From contig NZ_AKJG01000096.1 of the NCBI RefSeq assembly GCF_000282455.1, forward strand, positions 1 to 64,000: a DNA stretch of 64,000 bases, in the 5' to 3' direction. Numbering within the stretch: position 1 is the stretch's first letter; each line of letters opens with the position of its first letter. Both the position numbers and the translations under genes were made by a program. The notes under the pieces were generated by a model. It made no database searches. It saw nothing but the letters and a program-made list of their open reading frames with translations, and was not told where the DNA came from. Below are positions 33,001 through 42,631 of this stretch, piece by piece. The stretch comes from Pseudomonas sp. GM74. GTDB taxonomy: Bacteria; Pseudomonadota; Gammaproteobacteria; Pseudomonadales; Pseudomonadaceae.

Positions 33001-33806
33001 AGCAGGTCATTCCAGATAGTTCGATGATCGAGGACGTTGCCGACCCAATGCCCCTGGATGGCACTGATTTCAGCGGGGCTCATGTCCGCCAGGACTTTGT
33101 CGAGAATGCCGACCAGCACTTTGTTGTTGCGGGGCACACCCATGGCCAGTTGATAGCGATAGGGCGTTTCACCGCTGACATACAACCCATCGAGCTTGAG
33201 TTGGCGCAGGCTCCAGACGCTTGAAGCCAAATCGCCTACCACGGCGTCCACTTCGTCGGTGGCCAGCGCCTGCAGCGCCGAACTGACGTTGGGCATCGCC
33301 ACCAGATTCAAGTCGGGATGGTGGCTGCGCAGCAGTTCGTGGGGGGCGTAGTTTTCCACCACGGCGATTTTCAGGCCGTACAGGTCTTTCAGGTTATGTG
33401 GCTGGGGGCCCCCGACATGGGCCAGGATGACAATCGGAAAATCCAGATAGGGACGGGTGAACGACAGGTATTTCTGGCGTTCCGGGGTCGACATGATGCC
33501 CGGCAGCAGGTCCAGCTTGCCCTTTTTGGCCTGCTCCAGGACGGCGGTCCAGCTCACCGGCTCGATGGGCGTGAGTCGGGTTGCCAGCCTTTTGCGGATG
33601 ACCTCGATGTAATCCGCGGCAAGGCCCTGGTAGCGGCCCTCATCGTCACGAAACTCGAAGGGCGGCCACGACGCATCGACACCCAGGCGCAATTCCGGGT
33701 GAGCCGCCAGCCAGCTACGTTCTTCGTCGGTTAGAGTCAGCGCGCCAGCCGTTGCGGTCCAGGTCATCAGCGACAGCAAAAAAAGCACGGTCGGCAGTCT
33801 GGGCAT
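30060..33806 (-). CDS. rmcA: Redox/ligand-sensing c-di-GMP enzyme RmcA (SBP-PAS-GGDEF-EAL)
   Basis: The 1248-residue protein starts with a signal/anchor segment, then a periplasmic type-3 solute-binding domain (about residues 30-255), a membrane helix near 268-290, about four PAS domains (about 310-810), a GGDEF domain and an EAL domain. The cyclase motif RLGGDEF is intact and preceded by an RxxD inhibitory site (RDID, five residues before). The EAL part has EALIRW and the downstream DDFGTGYSSL motif, so it looks active as a phosphodiesterase. The architecture, length and place beside rpoD match P. aeruginosa PA0575 (RmcA), which links redox state to c-di-GMP breakdown. Confidence 0.92.
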   Translation of the reverse strand: MPRLPTVLFLLSLMTWTATAGALTLTDEERSWLAAHPELRLGVDASWPPFEFRDDEGRYQGLAADYIEVIRKRLATRLTPIEPVSWTAVLEQAKKGKLDLLPGIMSTPERQKYLSFTRPYLDFPIVILAHVGGPQPHNLKDLYGLKIAVVENYAPHELLRSHHPDLNLVAMPNVSSALQALATDEVDAVVGDLASSVWSLRQLKLDGLYVSGETPYRYQLAMGVPRNNKVLVGILDKVLADMSPAEISAIQGHWVGNVLDHRTIWNDLLVYGLPGLLLLTVVLAVVIRINRRLSSEIARRVDLEQELRSSEYHYRGLVESLSAIAWEAKVTDFTYSYVSPHAEDLLGYPLSHWLIPGFWRNIIHPADLTRAQTFCDHEVLAGRDHRLDYRVITADGRCLWVRDIVSLIEHGHEPVLRGLMIDITDAKRTEEALRLSEQKFASVFQQCPDILVIARLSDGCLLEVNEAFEEQIGLKAEDVIGQTATNLNIWGIPGVGPGLLQRLQAGSIRNLEMPFRRSNGQVFTGLISAEPFDLDMTPALVVVVRDITPLKETQQQLQTSEEKFAKAFHASPDGLLLSRQSDGLLLEVNEGFSRITGFNSAMSVDRSALDLGIWVNLNERKQMLDLLHRDGFVRDFSCHIRRSDGQIRLCEVSSRPLPIGDEDCMLTIARDITERHLMQEKLQQAATVFESTAEGVLITDTQQHISAVNRAFSEITGYSESEALGHTPRLLASGLHDSAFYAAMWHQLTAEGHWQGEISNRRKNGELYPSWLTISAVRNREKFITHFVAVFADISSLKHAQAKLDYQAHHDPLTGLPNRTLFESRLLTALNSQQENGGQGAVLFLDLDRFKHINDSLGHPVGDLLLKGIAVRLKEQLRDIDTVARLGGDEFIILLPGLQQSSDADHIATKLLNCFAAPFQAGEHEFFISASIGTSLYPKDGCDVATLIKNADAAMYRSKAKGRNRVESYTRDLTAQASERVALEHELRRAIERNELHLCYQPKISLEDYSLVGAEALIRWRHPTFGDVPREHFIPLAEENGMILQIGDWVLETACRQMAEWHRLYDSPGPLSVNLAGAQLRQPNLVGRIEQLLKDNGLNPGFLQLEITENFIMSQAEEALAVLHQLKQLGVQLAIDDFGTGYSSLSYLKRLPLDILKIDQSFVRGLPDDPHDAAIVRAIIALGRSMQFTVIAEGVETLAQQQFLAAEGCEQIQGYIVSLPLPSDEFAATFLRTTVMAFSDGTAAKPSL

Positions 33807-33898
33807 AACGGTCTCGTTATGGCTCTGGGGATTGTTTCGAGTGTAGACGGGCTACGGGGCGGAGGGGGAGGTGCGTAGATATTAATCTGCCATAAAAC

Positions 33899-33927
33899 AA
33901 AACCCCCGGCCTGGGCCGGGGGTTTTG
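33899..33927 (-). terminator. Terminator of rpoD
   Basis: AACCCCCGGC and GCCGGGGGTT form a strong stem with a 2-4 base loop. On the minus strand it is followed by TTGTTTTATGG, shortly behind the rpoD stop at 33931. Confidence 0.92.
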
Positions 33928-33930
33928 GTA

Positions 33931-35778
<1,848 letters not shown>

Positions 35779-35845
35779 AACACCCTATCCACTGAAGGTC
35801 TTGGCGGGCAAAAAACAAGCCGAGGATTATACCTGAGCTATGACC

Positions 35846-37813
35846 TCACGCGCCAGTTGAGGTCGGGTTTGATGCGGAAACATTGCGACTCAAGAGGTCG
35901 CGCAGTTGATTTTTCTCTTCGCTGGTCAATTCGCTTTGACGCGCTTTTCGCAGAAGTTGTTCCAGATTTCGCTCGCGTTGGCGGGCTGACAAGCTAGTAA
36001 TGGTGTCGAAAAACTGTTGTTCAAGGTTATCTCCATCAATCAGCCATTCCTTTTCCGCCAGGGCCTTGAGCAAACGGCCTTGTTCTGTGCCGTGCCAACG
36101 CGCAATCAGTTGAATTGAGTTTAGCTTGGGATTCTTCTGCACAGCTTCGAGCAGCGCCACCAGCAATTGCGTGTTGGTGTGATCCTCGGCGGCGAAGTGG
36201 CCGGCATCCTCGACTTTTTCGGCCAGTTGCGGGTGGTGCAGCAACGTGCGCAAGGCGGCGAGGGTCGGTGGTTCTACGGCGGCGGGCACCCGTGGCGCGC
36301 GGGGTTGATCGCGATCACCGCCCCGTTTGCCATTCTTGTCCCACGGTTTCTTGTCCCATTTCTTGCCTCCTGCACCGGGTTTCTTCGGCGTCCATTCCTG
36401 TTGCGGCACATACATTTCCTGTGCCTGCGGCTGATGATAGTCGCTGTAATCGGGCATCGCGTCGTAATCGATGCCCGGGTCGTAGGCCGGTGGCGCTTCT
36501 TGCGGGGCGCTTTGTGCCAGCTGGCTCACCGCTTCGCCGCTCAGGCCGGTGATTTCGCTCAGGCGTTGACGCATCAGGGTGCGCAGGTTGGCGCCCGGGA
36601 CTTTGTCGATCAGTGGCGCGGCGAGGGTGGCCATGTGGGCCTTGCCCTCAAGCGACCGCGGGTCGGCTTCTTCCGTCAGTTGCTGGAAGAAGTAATCGGC
36701 CAGTGGCTGCGCGTGCTGGTTGATCCGTGCGCGGAAGGCATCGGTGCCCTCGGAGCGGACCAGGGTGTCCGGGTCCTCGCCTTCGGGCAGGAACAGAAAG
36801 CGTGCGCGACGACCGTCCTGCAGGCTCGAAAGTGTCGCCTCCAGTGCTCGCCATGCCGCATTGCGGCCGGCCTGGTCGCCGTCGAAGCAGAACAGCACGC
36901 TGGGCACGACGCGAAACAGCCGTTTGAGGTGTTCTTCGCTGGTGGCGGTGCCCAGGGTCGCGACGGCATTGCGCAGGCCTTGCTGGGCCAGGGCAATGAC
37001 GTCCATGTAACCCTCGACGACGATGATCTCGTCGAGGTTGCGGTTGGTCTTGCGCGCTTCGTACAGGCCGTAGAGTTCCTGGCCTTTATGGAAAACCGGG
37101 GTTTCCGGGGAGTTCAGGTATTTCGGCTTGTCGTCGCCCAATACCCGGCCGCCGAAGGCGATGACGCGACCGCGACTGTCGCGGATCGGAAACATCACGC
37201 GGTCGCGGAAGCGGTCGTAGCGTTTACCGCTTTCGGCGTTTTCGATCAGCAGGCCGGCATCGATCATGGCTTTTTGTTGCAGGGTATCGCTGCTCAAGTG
37301 CTTGAACAGGTTGTCCCAGCCAGGCGGGGCAAAGCCCAGGCCGAAGTCCCGGGCGATTTCGCCGGTCAGCCCGCGACCTTTGAGGTATTCCACGGCGGCC
37401 TTGCGCGATGGATGGCTTTTGAGGGCCTGGCGATAGAAGTCGGCAGCGGCGCTTAGTAGCGGATATAGCGGCGAATCGGTCGGTTGTCGCGGTTTATGCG
37501 GCCGGCCGCTTTCTTCCCGGGGGATTTCCATGCCGGCGGCTTTGGCCAGTTCTTCGACAGCCTGGACGAAATCCAGGTTGTCGTGGTCCATGATGAAGCC
37601 GAGGGCGTTGCCACCAGCGCCGCAGCCGAAGCAGTAATAGAACTGCTTGTCGGGGCTGACGCTGAACGACGGAGTCTTTTCCTTGTGGAACGGGCAGCAG
37701 GCGGTGTGGTTCTTGCCGGCCTTTTTCAATTGCAGGCGCGAGCTGACCACATCGACGATGTCGGTGCGGTTCAGAAGGTCGTCAATGAAGCTCTGGGGAA
37801 TTAGCCCGGCCAT
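35846..37813 (-). CDS. dnaG: DNA primase DnaG
   Basis: DnaG makes RNA primers for replication. The 655-residue protein has the N-terminal zinc-binding domain with CCPFHKEKTPSF and YYCFGCGAGGN (about residues 38-65), the TOPRIM polymerase core with VEGYMDVIALAQ and FDGDQAGRNAA, and a C-terminal helicase-binding domain. Between core and C-terminus lies a low-complexity basic linker (GAGGKKWDKKPWDKNGKRGG), as in other pseudomonads. It follows rpsU after an unusually long 481-base gap and precedes rpoD. Confidence 0.99.
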   Translation of the reverse strand: MAGLIPQSFIDDLLNRTDIVDVVSSRLQLKKAGKNHTACCPFHKEKTPSFSVSPDKQFYYCFGCGAGGNALGFIMDHDNLDFVQAVEELAKAAGMEIPREESGRPHKPRQPTDSPLYPLLSAAADFYRQALKSHPSRKAAVEYLKGRGLTGEIARDFGLGFAPPGWDNLFKHLSSDTLQQKAMIDAGLLIENAESGKRYDRFRDRVMFPIRDSRGRVIAFGGRVLGDDKPKYLNSPETPVFHKGQELYGLYEARKTNRNLDEIIVVEGYMDVIALAQQGLRNAVATLGTATSEEHLKRLFRVVPSVLFCFDGDQAGRNAAWRALEATLSSLQDGRRARFLFLPEGEDPDTLVRSEGTDAFRARINQHAQPLADYFFQQLTEEADPRSLEGKAHMATLAAPLIDKVPGANLRTLMRQRLSEITGLSGEAVSQLAQSAPQEAPPAYDPGIDYDAMPDYSDYHQPQAQEMYVPQQEWTPKKPGAGGKKWDKKPWDKNGKRGGDRDQPRAPRVPAAVEPPTLAALRTLLHHPQLAEKVEDAGHFAAEDHTNTQLLVALLEAVQKNPKLNSIQLIARWHGTEQGRLLKALAEKEWLIDGDNLEQQFFDTITSLSARQRERNLEQLLRKARQSELTSEEKNQLRDLLSRNVSASNPTSTGA

Positions 37814-38294
37814 GGCGTTCTCGTCATCTGCGCTGAAAGGGTCCGGTAACGTACGGCGACCGAACGGCGGTCATTGTTTGAGGCGCGCAAAGTGTGCGGC
37901 TCGACCAGTGTCGTCTGCGTAATCGTTCTCGGGAAGTGTATCTGCCGAAAATCCACTGACGTTAATGCCAATCAGCATTCGACTGTTTGAATGTGTTGCG
38001 CTGAATCCGCTGCGGCCAATCACAGGCCCCGGATAGCTCATCATTTGGCACGCAAGCAGGTGCCTTGGGCTGATCGTCGTGAGAGGAATCAGTGGGTGTG
38101 CTCGTCAGTAGCCTTGAAAGGCTCGTCAGAAAAGACGTGCACCGCTGGCAAAAGAGCCAGGTCTGACGCGGTGAAGCAGATTTGTCTCGGTCGCGTCTGC
38201 GGCTTTGACAGTGAAGCATCAAGCGTTTTACGCAAATGCCATAAGCCCGGCTGAGGGCCGGGCTTGGCAGAAGCTTGCTACGATCGTCTGTGTA
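37814..38294. other. 481-base gap between rpsU and dnaG
   Basis: No convincing gene is present; the open frame at 37962-38222 on the minus strand has the composition of a chance frame. At 38243-38265 AAGCCCGG pairs with CCGGGCTT in the place of the rpsU terminator, but on the minus strand only TTATGG follows, so termination would be partial. A promoter for dnaG-rpoD is expected here, but no clear -35/-10 pair could be assigned. Confidence 0.6.
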
Positions 38295-38510
38295 TTAGTA
38301 CAGACGAACGGCGCGGCGCTGTTCGCGCTGAACTTTCTTGGCGTGACGCTTAACAGCGGCTGCTGCTTTGCGCTTACGCTCAGAAGTTGGCTTCTCGTAA
38401 AATTCGCGGCTACGAACTTCAGCCAGTACACCGGCTTTTTCGCAGGAGCGCTTGAAACGACGCAGAGCTACGTCGAAGGGTTCGTTCTCTTTTACTTTGA
38501 CGGCTGGCAT
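38295..38510 (-). CDS. rpsU: 30S ribosomal protein S21
   Basis: The 71-residue basic protein begins [19 protein letters not shown] and ends with a long basic helix ([21 protein letters not shown]), the standard form of S21. It sits on the small subunit near the anti-Shine-Dalgarno region and helps translation initiation. It is the first gene of the macromolecular synthesis cluster rpsU-dnaG-rpoD. GAAGG lies nine bases before the ATG. It is divergent from tsaD with about 200 bases between them. Confidence 0.99.
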
Positions 38511-38709
38511 CCAGAGCTACCTTCATTCATTACCGGGGTCAACATCCTCGCGGCAAAAGAGCACTTGAAGACGTCGGTTTTTAAGGGTTGCGGATGTTAA
38601 CCCCTCATCGCTCGGAATGCAAAGCCTCTGATCGAAAACCGCTGGTCGGGGCATCACGCGACGACTATTATGCGCGCCTTCGAATTCAGCCTACACAAGG
38701 CGCAAACCC

Positions 38710-39735
38710 ATGCTAGTACTGGGATTAGAAACCTCCTGCGACGAAACCGGTGTCGCATTGTATGACAGTGAACGCGGCCTGCTGGCCGACGCACTGTTCA
38801 GTCAGATCGACCTGCACCGAGCCTATGGTGGCGTAGTGCCGGAGCTGGCTTCGCGCGATCACGTCAAACGCATGCTGCCCTTGATTCGTCAGGTGTTGGC
38901 CGAGGCCGACTGCGTGCCGACCGAGATCGATGCGATCGCTTACACCGCGGGTCCTGGCCTGGTCGGTGCCTTGCTGGTAGGGGCTTCCTGTGCTCAGGCG
39001 CTGGCCTTTGCCTGGGGTATTCCGGCCCTCGGCGTGCATCACATGGAAGGCCATTTGCTGGCGCCAATGCTGGAGTCGCAACCGCCGGAATTTCCGTTCG
39101 TCGCTTTGTTGGTGTCGGGTGGTCATACGCAACTGGTTCAGGTCGACGGAATCGGTCAGTACACGCTCCTGGGCGAGACCCTGGATGACGCTGCCGGCGA
39201 AGCCTTCGACAAGACGGCCAAGATGATGGGCCTCAATTATCCGGGTGGGCCTGAGATTGCTCGCCTTGCAGAACAGGGCGTTGCAGGACGTTTCGTCTTC
39301 CCGCGTCCGATGTGCGACCGCCCGGGCCTGGATTTCAGCTTCAGTGGCCTGAAAACCTTTGCGTTGAACACCTGGCAACAGTGCGTCAGCACCGGGGACG
39401 ACGGCGAGCAAGCCCGTTGCGACATCTCGCTGGCGTTCCAGCAGGCCGTGGTGGAGACTTTGACCATCAAGTGCAAGCGTGCCCTGAAGGCCGCGGGCAT
39501 GAAGCGCCTGGTGATCGCTGGAGGCGTCAGTGCCAACAAGGCGTTGCGCACTTCCCTGGAAAAAATGCTCGGTGACATGAAGGGCGATGTATTTTATGCC
39601 CGTGCGCAGTTCTGCACCGATAACGGCGCGATGATCGCCTTTGCCGGCTGCCAGCGTTTGCAGGCCGGACAGCAGGAAAGCCTGGCGATCAGCGTGCAGG
39701 CACGTTGGCCGATGGAGCAGTTGACCGCATTGTGA
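38710..39735 (+). CDS. tsaD: tRNA N6-threonylcarbamoyladenosine transferase TsaD
   Basis: TsaD transfers the threonylcarbamoyl group to A37 of tRNAs that read ANN codons, working with TsaB, TsaC and TsaE. The 341-residue protein has the family start VLGLETSCDETG, the iron-binding motif HHMEGH near residue 111-115, LVSGGHTQLV, and a second metal region with DNGAMIAFAG near the end. The length is as expected. AAGG precedes the ATG. It is divergent from rpsU and converges with plsY, with only 23 bases between the stops. Confidence 0.98.
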   Translation: MLVLGLETSCDETGVALYDSERGLLADALFSQIDLHRAYGGVVPELASRDHVKRMLPLIRQVLAEADCVPTEIDAIAYTAGPGLVGALLVGASCAQALAFAWGIPALGVHHMEGHLLAPMLESQPPEFPFVALLVSGGHTQLVQVDGIGQYTLLGETLDDAAGEAFDKTAKMMGLNYPGGPEIARLAEQGVAGRFVFPRPMCDRPGLDFSFSGLKTFALNTWQQCVSTGDDGEQARCDISLAFQQAVVETLTIKCKRALKAAGMKRLVIAGGVSANKALRTSLEKMLGDMKGDVFYARAQFCTDNGAMIAFAGCQRLQAGQQESLAISVQARWPMEQLTAL

Positions 39736-39758
39736 TGAGCGATGCTCATGTCCGGCCT

Positions 39759-40328
39759 TTAAAAATGCCGTTCGCGCCCGGCAAACAGGTCGCGTAGATT
39801 GCCACGATGACGCCAGACGATCAGCCCTGTGAGCGCGCTCATGGGCAGCAGGGCGGCCGGTTCTTGCCAGGCCAGCAACGGCAAGGTCAACGGTGTGGCG
39901 ATGAGGGCAGCCAGGGAGCTGGTGCGGGTCAGGTAGAACGTCAAGAGCCAAGCGCAGACCGCCAGAAGGGCTGCAGGCGGGTATAGCCCCAGCAACATGC
40001 CGGCAGCGGTGGCGACACCCTTGCCGCCGCGAAAGCGAAAGTACAATGGAAACAGATGGCCGATGACGGCATAGACGCCGATCCAGGCCTGTTCCTGCTG
40101 CGAAAGGCCCGCAAGACGCGCAATCAGTACCGGCAGCAGGCCTTTGCAAAGGTCGCCGAGCAGGGTCAGGATGGCGAGTTTCTTGCCGGCCAGGCGCAAC
40201 ATGTTGGTGGCACCGGCATTGCCCGAGCCACTCATTCGCGGATCGGGGTTACCGGTCAGGCGGCTGAGCAAAATGGCAAAGGACAGAGAGCCGAGCAGGT
40301 AGGCGAGGATCGCCAATAACCAAAACAT
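39759..40328 (-). CDS. plsY: Acyl-phosphate:glycerol-3-phosphate acyltransferase PlsY
   Basis: PlsY transfers the acyl group from acyl phosphate to glycerol-3-phosphate, the first step of phospholipid synthesis. The 189-residue protein is strongly hydrophobic with about five membrane helices. Conserved loops are present: GSGNAGATNMLR near residue 35, and FRFRGGKGVATAAG near residue 100, which bind phosphate and glycerol phosphate. It stands alone on the minus strand between tsaD and folB. Confidence 0.97.
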   Translation of the reverse strand: MFWLLAILAYLLGSLSFAILLSRLTGNPDPRMSGSGNAGATNMLRLAGKKLAILTLLGDLCKGLLPVLIARLAGLSQQEQAWIGVYAVIGHLFPLYFRFRGGKGVATAAGMLLGLYPPAALLAVCAWLLTFYLTRTSSLAALIATPLTLPLLAWQEPAALLPMSALTGLIVWRHRGNLRDLFAGRERHF

Positions 40329-40402
40329 GCTAACTATTCCGGGCGAGGAAGCCCTGATTCTAACGGCGCATTGCGCCCTTGTCGTGTAGCGGAGAGAAGT
40401 GC

Positions 40403-40759
40403 TTGGACAGAGTGTTTATCGAGGGCCTGGAAGTCGACACGGTGATAGGTGCCTACGACTGGGAACGGGGCATCCGACAGTGCTTGCGTCTTGATCTGAG
40501 CTTTGCCTGGGATAATCGCCCGGCCGCAGCCGGTGATGACCTGACCCTGGCGCTCGACTACGCCAGTGTTTCCTCGCGCATCCAGGCGTTTGCCGAGCAG
40601 GCGCAATTCCAGCTGGTGGAAACCTTTGCCGAGCGCCTGGTTGAAGTGCTGATGAGCGAATTCAAGATCACCTGGATGCGCCTGAAGCTGACCAAGCCCG
40701 GCGCCGTCCCGGCTGCCACCGGCGGTGTGGGCGTGGAGATCGAGCGCGGATGTCGCTGA
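40403..40759 (+). CDS. folB: Dihydroneopterin aldolase FolB
   Basis: FolB cleaves dihydroneopterin to 6-hydroxymethyl-dihydropterin and glycolaldehyde in folate synthesis. The 118-residue product begins DRVFIEGLEVDTVIGAYDWE, typical of the family, with the catalytic lysine expected in MRLKLTKPGAVP. The TTG at 40403 is chosen because GGAGAG lies six bases before it and the normal N-terminus follows; the frame is open back to 40379. It overlaps folK by 10 bases, the next enzyme of the pathway. Confidence 0.96.
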   Translation: MDRVFIEGLEVDTVIGAYDWERGIRQCLRLDLSFAWDNRPAAAGDDLTLALDYASVSSRIQAFAEQAQFQLVETFAERLVEVLMSEFKITWMRLKLTKPGAVPAATGGVGVEIERGCR

Positions 40760-41268
40760 CTCAGGTGTACCTCGGGCTCGGTAGCAATATCGAGCGTGAA
40801 ACCCATTTGCGGGCGGGGCTCGATGCTTTGGCGGCGTTCCTGGTCGATATCCGCTGTTCGGCGGTGTTCGAAAGCCAGCCGGTGGGCATCAAGAGCGGGC
40901 CGTTCTTCAATTTCGTGGTGTCGGCGTATACCGATCTGCCGCTGATTGAGCTTGATCGTCGTCTGAAGTTCATCGAGGCGGATAACGGTCGTTACGCACC
41001 GGATCGCCGAGGTTTGCCACTGGATATCGACGTGTTGTTGTTCGGTGACCTGGTGGGCAATTTCGATGGCCTGATCTTGCCACGGGCAGAAATTCTGAAA
41101 AATGCGTTTGTTCTGTGGCCGTTGTCGTTGATAGCGCCTGATCGCGTGCACCCGGGCGTAGGTAAAAGTTTCGCCACATTGTGGGCCGAATCGCAGATCG
41201 ATCAGGTGCTGGCGCCGGTGGCGTTTGAGTGGCGTGGCGAGCAATTGACGCCTTCAGATTTGCTGTGA
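40750..41268 (+). CDS. folK: HPPK-type pterin pyrophosphokinase FolK
   Basis: The 172-residue protein starts VYLGLGSNIERETHLRAGLD, the hallmark of 6-hydroxymethyl-7,8-dihydropterin pyrophosphokinase, and has the metal-binding DIDVLLFGD near residue 95 and LPRAEILKNAFVLWPL. It transfers pyrophosphate from ATP to the pterin made by FolB. Pseudomonads often carry two FolK-like genes, one beside folB as here and one near panB; I cannot say which is the main enzyme. It is followed by a REP palindrome. Confidence 0.93.
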   Translation: MSLTQVYLGLGSNIERETHLRAGLDALAAFLVDIRCSAVFESQPVGIKSGPFFNFVVSAYTDLPLIELDRRLKFIEADNGRYAPDRRGLPLDIDVLLFGDLVGNFDGLILPRAEILKNAFVLWPLSLIAPDRVHPGVGKSFATLWAESQIDQVLAPVAFEWRGEQLTPSDLL

Positions 41269-41280
41269 TCTGACCGACGC

Positions 41281-41334
41281 CTTCGCGAGCAAGCCCGCTC
41301 CCACGGAACCGTGGGAGCGGGCTTGCTCGCGAAG
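41281..41334. repeat. Perfect 54-base REP palindrome
   Basis: CTTCGCGAGCAAGCCCGCTC with CCACGG forms a 26-base arm, repeated exactly in inverse after a 2-base spacer (AA). It is the most compact REP pair in the window and lies between the convergent folK and cca genes. Confidence 0.95.
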
Positions 41335-41338
41335 CTTT

Positions 41339-42568
41339 TCAGGTAGACGCCGCTTCCTTGTAAGCCTTCAGCGCCTTTAGCCGCTCGCGCTTGATCGCCT
41401 CCCCCAGCTCCGGTCCCTTGAACCCCTTTTCCAGCAACGGCTGAACCGCCACGCTGCGAGCCGCGGTTGCCGCACCGCGCAAATAATCCGCCTGTGGATA
41501 ACTTCTTTCCTCCAGCCCTTTGCGTCCGCGCGCATCCATCTCGCATGCGGCAATGAACTCCTCGAACCGCTGTGGCCGACGGTAAATGTCGAAGCTTTGC
41601 AGCAATTCCAGCAATGTCGATGGCTTTAGCTCAAGGGCACGATGCCCGTGGGTGTGATACTCGCCCACCAGCAGCGCCAGTTCCTGGCAGTCCCTCGGTA
41701 CCTTGAAGCGTTCGTTGACCGCTTTGATCAGCTTCAGTCCCTTGAACTCGTGGGCAATGTGTCGCGGCCATTCTTCCTCTGGCGTCAGGCCCTTGCCCAG
41801 GTCGTGCAACAGGCACGCCCAGCGCACGGTCAGCGGCTGTTTGTGCAACGCCGCTTGCTGCAGCACGCTCAGGGTATGTGTGCCTGTATCGATTTCCGGG
41901 TGGTGGGCGGGTGGTTGCGGTACGCCAAACAGCGCGTCGACCTCGGGCATCAGCACCTTGAGTGCGCCGCATGCGCGTAGAACCTCGACAAACACCTGTG
42001 GCTGATCTTCCATCAGGGCGCGGGAAATTTCCTTCCAGCTGCGCTCGGGAGTCAGCGCCTCAAGCTCACCTGACTCGCTGAGTTGGCGCATCAGTTCCAG
42101 GGTTTCCGGGGCGACGGTAAAACCCAGCGCGGCATATCGCGCGGCAAAGCGGGCAACGCGCAGGACCCTGAGTGGATCCTCGGCAAACGCCGGGGAAACA
42201 TGGCGCAACAGGCGCGCTTCTAGATCGCGCTGGCCGTGATACGGGTCGGTCAGGTTCTGTTGATCGTCTTCGGCCATGGCATTGATGGTCAGGTCGCGAC
42301 GGATCAGGTCTTCTTCGAGGGTGACTTCAGGGCTGGCGTGAAAAGTGAATCCGCCGTAACCGCGTCCGCTTTTGCGCTCGGTGCGGGCGAGGGCGTATTC
42401 CTCGCCGCTTTTTGGATGAAGGAACACCGGGAAATCCGCGCCCACCGGGCGAAAGCCCTTGGCGAGCATTTCTTCGGTGGTGGCGCCGACCACGACCCAG
42501 TCGATATCGGTAACCGGTTTGCCCAGCAGGCGATCACGTACCGCGCCGCCGACTTTATAAATACGCAT
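41339..42568 (-). CDS. cca: CCA tRNA nucleotidyltransferase (multifunctional, with HD domain)
   Basis: The enzyme adds or repairs the 3' CCA of tRNAs. The 409-residue protein begins with KVGGAVRDRLLG and DIDWVVVG, the nucleotidyltransferase motif with its catalytic aspartates, followed by the RRDLTINAMA segment. The C-terminal half has HDLGKGLTPEEEWPRH, an HD phosphohydrolase domain as in E. coli Cca, which has added phosphatase and phosphodiesterase activity. Length matches the HD-type (E. coli 412). It lies 63 bases after the spoVR stop on the same strand. Confidence 0.96.
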   Translation of the reverse strand: MRIYKVGGAVRDRLLGKPVTDIDWVVVGATTEEMLAKGFRPVGADFPVFLHPKSGEEYALARTERKSGRGYGGFTFHASPEVTLEEDLIRRDLTINAMAEDDQQNLTDPYHGQRDLEARLLRHVSPAFAEDPLRVLRVARFAARYAALGFTVAPETLELMRQLSESGELEALTPERSWKEISRALMEDQPQVFVEVLRACGALKVLMPEVDALFGVPQPPAHHPEIDTGTHTLSVLQQAALHKQPLTVRWACLLHDLGKGLTPEEEWPRHIAHEFKGLKLIKAVNERFKVPRDCQELALLVGEYHTHGHRALELKPSTLLELLQSFDIYRRPQRFEEFIAACEMDARGRKGLEERSYPQADYLRGAATAARSVAVQPLLEKGFKGPELGEAIKRERLKALKAYKEAAST

Positions 42569-42631
42569 AAAAAACCTCCGTTAGCTCGACAGGATAACCG
42601 TTGCATCGAGCTTTCGGAGGCACAAACCGGA

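Noticed and set aside
30561..33224. An 887-residue plus-strand open frame opposite rmcA
   Set aside because: It lies fully within rmcA, whose PAS, GGDEF and EAL motifs are intact. The mirror frame has no recognisable domain and no ribosome site.
37962..38222. An 86-residue minus-strand frame in the rpsU-dnaG gap
   Set aside because: Ser/Arg/Thr-rich composition, no ribosome site and no recognisable motif. It is kept as non-coding.
38205..38600. A 131-residue plus-strand frame across rpsU
   Set aside because: It is antisense to a perfectly conserved ribosomal protein and has no motif.
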